From Teratosphaeria epicoccoides (taxonomy: Eukaryota > Ascomycota > Dothideomycetes > Mycosphaerellales > Teratosphaeriaceae): 64,000 nucleotides of DNA. The stretch is taken from assembly GCA_021401465.1 (NCBI GenBank), contig JADDMT010000040.1:223482-287481 (forward strand), given 5' to 3'. The position numbers and the translations under genes are program-made. The first letter of the stretch is position 1. Every line of letters begins with the position of its first letter. Positions 53,771 to 63,244 of this stretch are shown here, piece by piece. The notes beneath the pieces are model-generated. The model was given only the letters and a program-made list of their open reading frames with translations. It had not been told where the DNA came from and made no database searches.

Positions 53771-56700
53771 TTGGCTCCCGTGTTGCATCGCCAGGGGCGC
53801 ATTACGACTTTCACGACAGTACGAAGCATTGCCGTCTTTGATCGACGCTTGTTAAAGCATAGGTCTCCGTTCTGTATTGTACGATCTCCTCTCTATTCCA
53901 CAGACAAGCAGTCCACTGTCAAGCCTGGTACCAAGGCTGCACCTGATCCACTCTCGCAGATCAAAGACTTGCTGCTTGGCGAGACAGAGCGAAAACAGAA
54001 GCCAGAGCCAGCACAACAGCTAGAACCGACGGAAGCAGGTTACGCCGCTGATTGGGAGCCTACAGTCAAGCAATACGAGTACAGAGGATCGCCAACAGAG
54101 CGTTGGACTGCTCGGCGCCATCGACTAAGGCTGGGAACGAGGAGAGATGACGCAGATGAGTCAACGACCAACGCTCCTCTGCAGCCGCCAGAAATACAAT
54201 TCCGGCTCAAGGATATAACGCGGCTGCTTCCTCCAAGTACAGACGTCAACTTCAAGAGCTGGGAGCACGTTGCGCACGGTCGGTCGGCCATGAAATCTCA
54301 CGTCCAGTTCCTATCGACGCCAACGGCGGACACGCTGGGTACCACACTTCTGCTGCATTTCGACAATAAGCGATATATCATTGGCAATTTTTCCGAAGGC
54401 ACACAACGGGCGGGAGTGCAGGCCGGAGCGCGTTTGTTGAAGGTCTCTGAATGCTTCATCACTGGTCGGACTGAATGGAACAATACAGGAGGACTGATTG
54501 GCATGATCTTGACGTTAGCTGACGCGAACTCATCAAGTATTGCAGCGAGCAATGAGGATGCGAGGAAGAGAGCCATGATCAAGGGCAAGCGGCTGGGTCT
54601 TGCAGATGATCGAGAGAAGATGAAGGAGCTTGAGGAGGAGGCGAAAAAGAACACAGCACCTAAGCTGACTCTGTTCGCGCCGCCGAATCTTAATCAGACA
54701 CTTGCTACGGCAAGGCGATTTGTGTTCCGGAAAGGCATGCCTGTCGATGTGCACGAAATCGATGGAAGCTCGGAAAAGAAGGAAGGCGTGGATGACTGGG
54801 CACCTTACTTCGCCGACGAGAATATCAAAGTATGGCCCATGTCAGTTTCACCGTCCACAAGCTCGAGCGGCACATCCTCAAACGCCAACTCCGTCAGTTC
54901 TCGTAAGCGAAGCATCCACGAGGTATATGAGCGCGAGCTTGTTCCTGACGGTAACGGGCCTAGCATAATGACTGCTTCTTCATTGACGCCTAAAAAACGC
55001 GACCAGCTTACGGTCAAGGCCGTCGTTGGGGAGATGTTCAACTCCACATGGAGGCTTGACACTTTGCACGAGATCCCGCTATGGGACGTCCGGCTCCCAG
55101 CCACAATCTTCGTCAGGAACAGTACCACGAGCAAGATCGAGAAGTATACTGGTCCGCTACCAAACGGCAATGCGCCTTTGCCAGATCCGAACTTAAAAGT
55201 CCTGGTGAGGAAGCCTTGGCCAGGTGCTCTCATCGAAAGCTTGCCTCCTACTGAGCCTGCGAAACAGGCCATTAGCTACATCATCCGCAACCACATGCAA
55301 CGCGGCAAATTTCATCCGGAACGTGCCGTGAAGCTCAAGATCGAGAAGGGGTTCAAATGGGCACAGTTGTCTAAGGGCAACAATGTTTTGAATGAAGATG
55401 GCGAAACTATAACGCCTGACATGGTCCTTGGTGAACCGAAGGAGGGCGGTGGTATGGCCGTCGTCGACATGCCCGATCCAAGCTACATCGATGGCCTGTT
55501 ATCTCGTCCGGAGTGGATGGCGGAGAAGGTCATGGCGGGCGTGGGAGCCATCGTTTGGATCTGTGGCCGTGGTGTCGCCAATGACGCCCGAGTACGAGAC
55601 TTCATGAGGGAGTTTGCGCACATCGAACATATCGTCTCAAGCCCAGAACATTGTCCGAACAATATCGCGCTCGACTCGGCAGCTGCAGCGACCGTCCGGT
55701 TGCGGAAAATCGACCCTACCCGGTATAAAATTCCTTTGCACTCGAACGATGCAGAAGACAGCCTAGAGCTGCTGAAGGGAGTACACCGGGCTCAGAGAGG
55801 CCTAACAATTCAGCTGGAACCAAGTCTAGAAGTGCATGAAAGACACGTGATGCCGTACGTGGATATTCAAGCCACCGAAGCTGAAATATCAACTGAGGTA
55901 TTGGACGAAGGAAAGACTGCGCAATTAGTAGTGAAAGATTTGGAAAGCGAAACCCGTCTCTGGGCATCTCAAAGTCTGCCCAAGGGCGCCGCGGATGTCG
56001 AAGTCACTACTCTTGGTACTGGCTCCGCGCTGCCATCTAAATATCGTAATGTCTCTGCGACACTATTGCGTGTGCCCGGCTGGGGCTGCATGCTGTTCGA
56101 TGCTGGTGAGAACACTATGGGTCAGCTCCGGCGCGTCTTTCCTGCGAATGAGCTCAAGCAGATACTGAGAGACTTGAGGATGATCTGGATCAGCCACATG
56201 CATGCTGACCATCACCTTGGCACCGTGTCGATCATCAAAGCTTGGTACGAGGAAGTGCACAGTAGCACACCTGCGACTCTACAACCTGATGTGAGTGCGA
56301 AAGACTCATTTGACACGAAGACTGGGCTCGCAATGGTCTCTGAACCAGCGATGCAGCATTGGCTGTACGAATACAGCCATATCGAAGACTATGGCTTCTC
56401 ACGTATCGCTCCTCTGTACATCTCTGCGGCCTCTGCTCGCCAACAGCAAAGCAAATTAGGCTGGTTTGTACCTCCTTCAACTCTAGCCGCTATGACTGCA
56501 GAGCAAAGGATCGACACTTTGGCATACAACCAGCTCGAGCCTGACTTTCTGGACCTCCAAGACATGCAAGCAGTAGCCGTGAAACACTGCCATGGCGCCA
56601 GAGCCGTCAGCATCACATTCCCATCCGGCTTCAAAGCTTCTTACTCTGGCGACTGTCGACCAAGTCCGGCGTTCAGCAAGATCGGGAAAGGCAGCACCGT

Positions 56701-57388
56701 CGTGATCCACGAGGCTACATTCGATGACGAGCTGCAGGGCGATGCCGAAGCGAAGAACCACAGCACGACATCTGAAGCTCTGAATGTGGCACAGGCGATG
56801 GGCGCCAAGACTTGCATACTTACGCACTTCTCTCAACGCTACCAGAAGCTACCCATTATGGATCACGGTGACGGCAGCTCTATGGAAGGCCAAGCCGCCG
56901 CCGAGGACGCCGTTATGGCAAATGATACTTTCGATCAGCCAGTGGAAGAGGAATTGACAAATCCTGAAGATGAGATCGCTGGCCCTCTCGAAGACGTCCA
57001 AACCACGCTCCCAAACCAACACTCCAATGGCACATCAGCTCAGCAAGTCGACCTACCCAACTCGCGCAGAGCAGATCCAACGCAAGGAGGCATGCCCATT
57101 GATAGTTCAAGCGAACCATTCAGCGCCGTCAAGTTCAAGCTCCGGTCAGACATGAAGGTCTGCGTTGCATTCGACTACATGCGCGTCAAGATCGGGCAGA
57201 TCCCGGAGCTGGAGCATTTCACGCCTGCGCTGATGAAGTTGTTTGCGGAGGAGGAGAAGGTGCCTGCTGAGGAGACTGTTGAAGCAGCGAGCAACGGCAA
57301 GAAGGGCAAGGGTAAGCAGGGACAACAGAACATCAAGCACGGCAAGGGTGCGAAGGGTCAGAATCAGGGGCAGAGAGGGAATGCTTAG
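53771..57388 (+). CDS. TRZ1: Long-form tRNase Z (ELAC2/Trz1), start unresolved
   Basis: An uninterrupted frame of 1205 codons with the catalytic motif HMHADHHLG (about residue 636 counted from the first ATG), plus HCHGARAVSITFPSG, YSGDCRPS and ILTHFSQRY. These metal ligands mark an active beta-lactamase-fold tRNase Z, which trims the 3' trailer of pre-tRNA. The degenerate N-terminal half starts MKSHVQFLSTPTADT at 54290, the only early ATG (1032 residues). The 173 codons before it have no ATG but look coding: Arg-rich RSIAVFDRRLLKHRSPF followed by YSTDKQ resembles a mitochondrial presequence. A nuclear and mitochondrial pair of isoforms is known for this family, so an upstream spliced exon or a non-AUG start (TTG 53771) is likely. 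The CTCTATTCCACAG at 53893-53905 is a good acceptor. The Lys/Gly/Gln-rich tail is basic. Confidence 0.88.
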   Translation: MAPVLHRQGRITTFTTVRSIAVFDRRLLKHRSPFCIVRSPLYSTDKQSTVKPGTKAAPDPLSQIKDLLLGETERKQKPEPAQQLEPTEAGYAADWEPTVKQYEYRGSPTERWTARRHRLRLGTRRDDADESTTNAPLQPPEIQFRLKDITRLLPPSTDVNFKSWEHVAHGRSAMKSHVQFLSTPTADTLGTTLLLHFDNKRYIIGNFSEGTQRAGVQAGARLLKVSECFITGRTEWNNTGGLIGMILTLADANSSSIAASNEDARKRAMIKGKRLGLADDREKMKELEEEAKKNTAPKLTLFAPPNLNQTLATARRFVFRKGMPVDVHEIDGSSEKKEGVDDWAPYFADENIKVWPMSVSPSTSSSGTSSNANSVSSRKRSIHEVYERELVPDGNGPSIMTASSLTPKKRDQLTVKAVVGEMFNSTWRLDTLHEIPLWDVRLPATIFVRNSTTSKIEKYTGPLPNGNAPLPDPNLKVLVRKPWPGALIESLPPTEPAKQAISYIIRNHMQRGKFHPERAVKLKIEKGFKWAQLSKGNNVLNEDGETITPDMVLGEPKEGGGMAVVDMPDPSYIDGLLSRPEWMAEKVMAGVGAIVWICGRGVANDARVRDFMREFAHIEHIVSSPEHCPNNIALDSAAAATVRLRKIDPTRYKIPLHSNDAEDSLELLKGVHRAQRGLTIQLEPSLEVHERHVMPYVDIQATEAEISTEVLDEGKTAQLVVKDLESETRLWASQSLPKGAADVEVTTLGTGSALPSKYRNVSATLLRVPGWGCMLFDAGENTMGQLRRVFPANELKQILRDLRMIWISHMHADHHLGTVSIIKAWYEEVHSSTPATLQPDVSAKDSFDTKTGLAMVSEPAMQHWLYEYSHIEDYGFSRIAPLYISAASARQQQSKLGWFVPPSTLAAMTAEQRIDTLAYNQLEPDFLDLQDMQAVAVKHCHGARAVSITFPSGFKASYSGDCRPSPAFSKIGKGSTVVIHEATFDDELQGDAEAKNHSTTSEALNVAQAMGAKTCILTHFSQRYQKLPIMDHGDGSSMEGQAAAEDAVMANDTFDQPVEEELTNPEDEIAGPLEDVQTTLPNQHSNGTSAQQVDLPNSRRADPTQGGMPIDSSSEPFSAVKFKLRSDMKVCVAFDYMRVKIGQIPELEHFTPALMKLFAEEEKVPAEETVEAASNGKKGKGKQGQQNIKHGKGAKGQNQGQRGNA

Positions 57389-58291
57389 GATGTGGGGAGG
57401 GTGTGTAAAGATAGGCAAACACAGCTCAGGGTGCTCGACCTGGCGTCGACGCCCTATCACAAATACTGTACAGCACTACCATAGAAGAGTGAGGACCACC
57501 CCCACTCTATCCTCTCGTTCACAATCCATCCTTTATCTTGTCGTCTAGTGACAACGGCGAAATGGCGAGTAACGATTGCTGCGTGTACCGCAAAGCTCGC
57601 TGCTATACGAGGTCAAGCAATAGTGACATCGAGGGTAGCTCAAGGATCCAGTGACCATGCGTGCCACAGCCGATCATCGGTCAGTCCAAAAGAAGAATAG
57701 CTCATTTCCCATTGTCCCGTATTGGCCGACATGATCATCATCGGCTCTACACACTGCAGTGTCCCATCTTTCAGGCATCGTATATGCCTGGTGTTTGTCT
57801 GCTTAGCCTCTGGGCCAAGCTGGACCCATTGGGGTTCAGCGCACATGCAAATTGCCGCCAGCACGTGACTCTCAGGACTCGATCAGACGTCATGCGTGGG
57901 TCGCGTCATCTGTCCTGTACATCTCGCGACGGTTGGTGGCCTAACTCACGCTGTTCTGCACGTCCGTATAGCAGTCCAACTCATCACAAAGCATAGCCGA
58001 TCTTGACTTAGACATGTTTGCAGTGCACAAGATGCGCCTTGAGTGTGTGGTTGAACAGTATCATGGGGTCGTAGTTACAGCCCTACGCATGCGGATTGCG
58101 CAACTGCAGCGGGCATCCAGTCAGAGCCCGAAGCAAGCATTCCAGCTCGTCCTCCTCCCCTTGACCGTACCGCCCACCCTATTGGCAAGGAACCACAGCG
58201 CCATGCGGTGCGAGACCATCACCAACTAACACCCGCACCCATGCTCGCTCCACCTCCCACCAACCAGCGGGAGTAAATGCAAAGGACACAT
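57389..58291. other. Intergenic, convergent 3' ends of tRNase Z and uS7
   Basis: About 900 bases with no supported gene. Both neighbours end here. Confidence 0.35.
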
Positions 58292-59044
58292 CTACCGATT
58301 GGACTTGGCAACACGCTCCAATTCGTCCTTCTTCTTGATGGCATAGCTGTTCGAGCTACCCTTGGCAGCGTTAATCAGCTCCTCAGCCAAGCACTCAGCC
58401 ACGCTCTTGATGTTCCGGAAGGCAGCTTCCCTAGCGCCAACGGTGAGGAGGGCGATGGCCTGGTTGACACGGCGCAGAGGGGAGACATCGACGGCTTGGC
58501 GACGGACGGTACCTGCGCTGCCAATACGGGTAGAGTCTTCGCGGGGTCCGCAGTTGACGATGGCGTCGACGGCGATTTGAATGGGGTTCTGGTCGGTCAT
58601 GATGTGGATCTGATACTTATTAGCACGACGCTGTATATGCGGTGGCCATGTGTTGACTTGCGATCTCGAAGGCATGTGCAACGATGCGGACAGCCATGAG
58701 CTTCTTGCCGTTGTTGCGACCGTTCATCATCAGGGAATTGGTGAGGCGCTCAATGATAGGGCACTGGGCCTTGCGGAAGCGCTTCACGGCATAGCGGCCG
58801 GAGCTGTGTGAGATGTAGACTGGTTGCCGGATCTGAATGTAGTCGCTGTCATATTCTCATCAGCCCATATCCTGCCATTCCTTCCCACACTGCTCTTGAC
58901 ATACGTGAGTGAGATGTCCCTGATCTCGACGTCCTCGTAGCTCCACTTGTTGAACAGCTTGGTGGTGCCAATCTCGCTGGTGACATCCTTGGGAAGGACC
59001 GGGTAGCCCTGGGGCGCCTCGACTTCGACCTCGCCGTCAGACAT
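58292..59044 (-). CDS. RPS5: 40S ribosomal protein S5 (uS7)
   Basis: 213 residues from join(58292..58609, 58662..58845, 58905..59044). It starts MSDGEVEVEAPQGYPVLPKDV and contains YIQIRQPVYISHSSGRYAVKRFRKAQCPIIERL, the hallmark of eukaryotic uS7, ending DELERVAKSNR. The first intron is a 59-nt GT-AG intron (58846-58904). The second, 58610-58661 (52 nt), starts GCAAGT and ends TATCAG: a GC-AG intron, since only this boundary yields the invariant HAFEI-IHIMTDQNP. uS7 sits in the small-subunit head beside the E site and contacts mRNA and tRNA. Confidence 0.95.
58610..58661 (-). other. GC-AG intron in RPS5
   Basis: Donor GCAAGT instead of GTAAGT, acceptor CAG, 52 nt. The exon junction gives the universally conserved EIIHIMTDQ, which fixes the boundary. 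Using the nearest GT (four bases downstream) would add residues and break the frame. Confidence 0.85.
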
Positions 59045-59915
59045 CTTCGCGACTGAATCCTGTGGGAAGTGATCTGTGGGCGGGAGTCGAGAAGGTGATG
59101 TTGTATTTGTCGCGCCTGCGAAAGTCAAAGATGTTCGTGCCGACAAGTCGATTCCATTTAGACCACAGTGTGTGCGCGATACTAGATTGAACGCCAGCGA
59201 GGGACCAAATATACGCACAAGCAGTCTGATGCTTGGCACGGGAACGGGCCGGCTGTATGCAATCACGCGCGGTTATGATTGTTGCAAATTGAATGTGTGC
59301 AAGAAGCCACCAACCCTCCGCTATTATGGGAGAGACAATAATGATAAAAGGCGCTTAGCATCCGTGCCAGCTTCAGGTCAACAGCACATGCCTTACTGTT
59401 CTACAATACCTGACCTTACCAAGGACCAGCCGCAAGACAAAGCATCAACGTATCCTGAACTTGAACTGCTGCTCCGTGTGGACGGCATCAGCAAGTCACT
59501 CGATGTGCTCCACTTGAATTTCAAGGCTAGTCGAAGCAATGTTGACGGTTGGTCAGAAATTATACAGAGATCGAGTTCTCATCGATCATAACAAAGGGAT
59601 CTGGCATCGTATGCTCAATTGCCTGACCAGTGCGACCTTGCGGGCAACGTGTAGGCAAGTCAGGATGTGCGGAGCGAGCGATGGCCTTTGTAAGCATGTT
59701 TATGCGACGTCATTGCGAGGAATACGAGATTGAGATGAATCCTCAGTTGCATTATCGAGGAGCTGCTTAACAATCGAGTGAAGTTGGTAGTTGTCTACTG
59801 CGTGCCTGTCTTGCATCATATATCAGGTCTTTCGCCTCTGTGATCACAGTTCAAGCTCCATTCGCCGTCGACCACAACACCAGCATCACAAGTTGTGTAA
59901 ACCGCAGCATACACA
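59045..59915. other. RPS5 promoter and gene-free DNA
   Basis: About 870 bases upstream of RPS5. Overlapping frame 59076-59591 (plus) shows no family features. Confidence 0.35.
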
Positions 59916-60936
59916 ATGGCAAAGACCGCCCTCCAACTTCTCGGCCGGCTCTGTGACGCCGATCTAGACTTCGAACACGACCCGAGAAGCCAACAAAAGC
60001 TTGTCAACTTCCATCCAATTCCACCCGTGACGAGATCCGTGCCGAGCTTACGGAACAGGATGCTGCAATGGAGCATATGCATTGACTTAAGTCTTCCGAG
60101 GACAAGGAGCAGCCCCAAGCCGTACGAAATACAAACACGATCAAGAGCTTTGATGATAACGACACCAACCTCTTTGTCTTCCGCTGTGTCGACAAGCTGA
60201 ATGAGACGCTTTCTGCAGTGATATACACCACAGCGGCGGTATGGTGCACATCTCCACGGATGACCCAGTGCACTATTGCTGGGACAAATCTCTCGCAGTC
60301 GAAGGCGTCCTCGTTGTAGTAGCCGACTTTCGCAACGCCTGCAGCAAAGACGCCCGCAGCCACTTTTTCTCTGGTTGTCCAATACATCGCCGCTCACCCT
60401 TCCGATCAGGCATCAGGATCATAACGTTGCAAGGCGAATCCGGCGGCGGCAATCCTGCGACCGCTACAGCACTAAAAGCCGGTACAGAAGGCTGAATCCA
60501 TCAGATCTCTGGCGTCTGCGGCTCTGTACCAAAAGCTCCCGTCCGCGACAGCCCTGACTCCGAGATGCTTGCTGAAGGGCTGGCCTCGCAGGTTGGGTAC
60601 GACGGCTACTTCTTGCATCGTAAACTTTTCGGCGCTTTCAATGCTTACTACAATTCAAGCAACACCGTCCAACAAAATACTCTGGCTTGGCCCTACGTAG
60701 CTGCTGTGCAGTATCTGAAGGCTCTGCCGCCGAGTCATTTAGCGATGGATGAGTTGGATCCGTTAAGAGATGAAGGCATTAGTTTCTATCGCAAACTGGT
60801 GCAGGCGGGTGGGAAGGCCACGGCACAGGTAAACCTGGGCGTGGTGCATGTAACTGCGACGCTGTTTCGACACGCGGTGCCGGAGGTGCATGAGGCGGCT
60901 GTGCAGAGCATTGTGCCGTTTGCTAGGGGGTTGTAG
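59916..60936 (+). pseudogene. Decayed alpha/beta hydrolase (HSL-type esterase)
   Basis: Fragments of a hormone-sensitive-lipase-type esterase lie in successive frames: AKTALQLLG (59916), TRDEIRAELTEQDAAMEHM ending at a TGA (60083), LSAVIYTT then a one-base shift into GGMVHISTDDPVHYCWDKSL, and the nucleophile motif GESGGGN (about 60438). A TGA at 60493-60495 stands where Trp is normal, before IHQISGV. The last part (60565-60936) is intact, with the acid residue in DELDPLRDEG and the His in GVVHV. The stretch between DFRNA and GESGGG is shorter than usual. At least two stops and two frame changes make it a pseudogene. The family hydrolyses short-chain acyl esters. Confidence 0.75.
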
Positions 60937-61415
60937 AAAGTGTGTAGTAAAGATGCGTGCATTTTTGGTAATGTATAAGGTATTAATGACGCCCGACTGC
61001 GGCTGCTCCTCAGCGTGGGCTGCTCCTTGGCCACTTCACATGCCACAAATCCAACCAAGGTCATCTCCTTGACGCTGCATGGACATGTAGGTCTTGCGAA
61101 TCTCCAAGTGCAAAATCTTATGCGGCTAGGTAAAGTACCTCCGAGGTTGTCACGTGAATGTCTCACCAGCCACTCGGCTAGCGCCTACACTAGATTTTCA
61201 CTTCAGCTAGCAGTTACTACTACATATAGACCTTGTTAGATATCTTCATAAATAACATACTAAGTTAGCGCTAATAATGCTTATGTAATAGTTATAAGCC
61301 TAGTAACTCTAGGGGTTAATTATTAGTAGTAGCAAACACTACTACTACTACTACTAATTAACCTCCTCCCTATACTACTCTAACCTCTACTACTACTAAC
61401 TAAGCCTAGACTAGA
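60937..61415. other. AT-rich transition into the repeat region
   Basis: From about 61240 the sequence becomes A/T- and TA-rich with CTAG and TAG runs. No gene. Confidence 0.5.
61321..61362. repeat. (TAG)n / (CTA)n microsatellite palindrome
   Basis: attagtagtag is followed after a short spacer by cactactactactactacta and attaa, forming an inverted pair of triplet runs. Confidence 0.8.
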
Positions 61416-61902
61416 TGTCATAAGTGTCATAAGTACTATAAGTTATAAGTACTATAGCCTAAGTCATAGTAGTCATAAGTGCTATAAGTTATAGTGTTAT
61501 AAGTTATAGTACTATAAGTTATAACATAGGCGTAGAAGAGAGAGTCTGTCACATAAGGATAGATACCTAGATCTATAGGGTTAGTCTACAGATCTATAGG
61601 CCTATAGGGAGAAGGGATCTGTTATATAAGAATAGACCCTAGGATCTATAGGGTTAGTCTATAGATCTACAGACATAGGTCTAATAGGTCTGTTAACAGA
61701 TCTAATAGAGCTACCCTGTCTCTCTAGTATATAAGGATAGCTTTAGGACAGGTAGTTAAGAGCTTCATGCTTAATTTAATTTAATCCTCTCCTCTAGGGG
61801 GATTAGTTAGTACAAGGTTAATTACCTTTGTTAATATTCTTTACTACTCTACAAGTCTAATACCTAATCCCCTTCCTACTATTAGTACCTACCCTTCTAA
61901 CA
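61416..61902 (+). repeat. LTR copy A (about 487 bp)
   Basis: Begins TGTCAT and ends TAACA, and aligns along its whole length with the reverse complement of 62043-62532. Shared blocks include GGGTTAGTCTACAGATCTATAGG, TCTAGTATATA(A/G)GGATAGCTTTAGGACAGG and GTACCTACCCTT-like ends. Differences are largely C/T and G/A. There is no clear purine tract before it and no clean target duplication, so it is probably a solo or truncated LTR of the same family, in opposite orientation. Confidence 0.75.
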
Positions 61903-62042
61903 CTTTAAGCACTACTCCTAAGGAAGTATCAGGGGACTTGTTAAGCGCTTAATATACGCCTATGTTAAGTAGTTCCTTAGCTGTTAGCTTAACCTCTAGC
62001 GACAATAGTTAACTAACACTATAAGAACAAGTTGCTACTATA

Positions 62043-62532
62043 TGTCATAAGGGTAGGTGCCGATAGCAGGAAGGTAACCAGGTGTTAGACTCGGGAGCTA
62101 TGAAGAATATCGACAATAGCAGTTGACCTTGTAACTGACTCTCCTCTAAGCAAGAGAGGATTGAATTGAGATTAAGCACGAAGCTCCTAACTGCCTGTCC
62201 TAAAGCTATCCCTATATACTAGAGAGCGACAGAGCAGCTCTGTTAGATCTATTAACAGACCCGACAGATCCGTGTCTGTAGATCTGTGGACTAACCCCAC
62301 AGATCTAAGGGTCTGTCATCACGTGATAGATCCCTTCTTCCTTACAAGCCTATAGATCTGTAGACTAACCCTACAGATCTGGGGATCTGTCCTCACGTGA
62401 CAGATCCTTTCTTCTATGACTATGCCTATAACTCATAGTACTCCTATGATAGTACTATGACTCATAGCACTTAGGACCTACATGATCCTGTATCCTATAG
62501 TACTCTAGACAGTACTCCTGACACTCATGACA
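62043..62532 (-). repeat. LTR copy B, likely 3' LTR of the chromovirus
   Basis: 490 bp with terminal inverted TGTCAT...ATGACA. On the minus strand it is directly preceded by the purine tract at 62533-62545, the expected primer for plus-strand synthesis, so it fits as the 3' LTR of the leftward-reading element at the right edge. The flanking CTATA and CTATC are similar and leave open a solo-LTR reading. Confidence 0.7.
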
Positions 62533-62545
62533 CTATCCCCCTCTT
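62533..62545 (-). other. Polypurine tract next to LTR B
   Basis: On the minus strand it reads AAGAGGGGGATAG, abutting the TG that opens LTR B. This position and composition match a retrotransposon polypurine tract. Confidence 0.6.
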
Positions 62546-62611
62546 AGTCTAGCTCGTCCCTAAGCTACCTCATTAGTGCGGGGTTTCTCTTGTTTCTTCT
62601 TTCAAACTGTG

Positions 62612-63244
62612 ATGTCTTCTCTTTCTACATCACTGCCTTGTGTCATTCTAGACACTGACGCCCCTTTAACGCAGAAACGCAAACGCCGCGCGAACCGAAT
62701 CTATCGTTAGGGCTAGGATAGCATGAAGTCCTGTACTTAGTGTCAAGAGCTAAAGCTCGTCTGTCAGGTACACATTTCCTTAGGGAAATGTTCGCAATGT
62801 TACTTTAGTAACTGTCGGAGTTACGACGCGAAGGTGACAGAGGTCGAATGGAAGAAGTTAGGCGATTAGCGGAAAAGACTAATTGCCGATCTCGATTGTG
62901 CGAAGGTAGTCCTAGCCGAAGCTTCGCAGAAGATGCTAGAGGCGCATGCGAAGGAGATACGTCTTCGAAAACAGTTAGACGCAGTCGACCGGGAGGTCGA
63001 AGATGGTCGCGCTCTCGAGGAGCGCGAGATCAGGGAGGAGGAGGCCGAGGAACAAGCTCTTGCGCAGGCCGGGTTTCTTCTTAACCTAGATCCTTCCGCG
63101 GGTCTCGCTCTTAGTCCTACGACATGGAGCGTAATAGAGGGTTTCGCTAACTCCTCATATTAGGGTTTCCTGGATGGCGTGATAGCCGAGCCGGTCGACG
63201 GCGTCCCGCAGGAGTCTAGTCGTGGCTTAGGATCTTCTTCCTAG
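62612..63244 (+). pseudogene. Zinc-cluster/coiled-coil ORF of a repeat, five in-frame TAG codons
   Basis: One frame from ATG 62612 to 63244 stays open except for five TAG codons (before G, before D, in CT*CQE, in GD*RKR, and in SSY*GFL), most of them where Trp fits. It encodes a basic stretch (TQKRKRRANR), a cysteine cluster C-x2-C-x6-C-x8-C-x2-C-x4-C, and a charged coiled coil (LEAHAKEIRLRKQLDAVDREVED). Other Trp codons (EVEWKK, TTWSV) are intact. It lies inside the chromovirus region, antisense to pol and between pol and the 3' LTR. Similar coiled-coil proteins with clustered Cys are common repeat-associated ORFs in dothideomycetes, by my general knowledge. Converted TGG codons are as expected from C-to-T change at CpA on the other strand. 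Confidence 0.65.
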
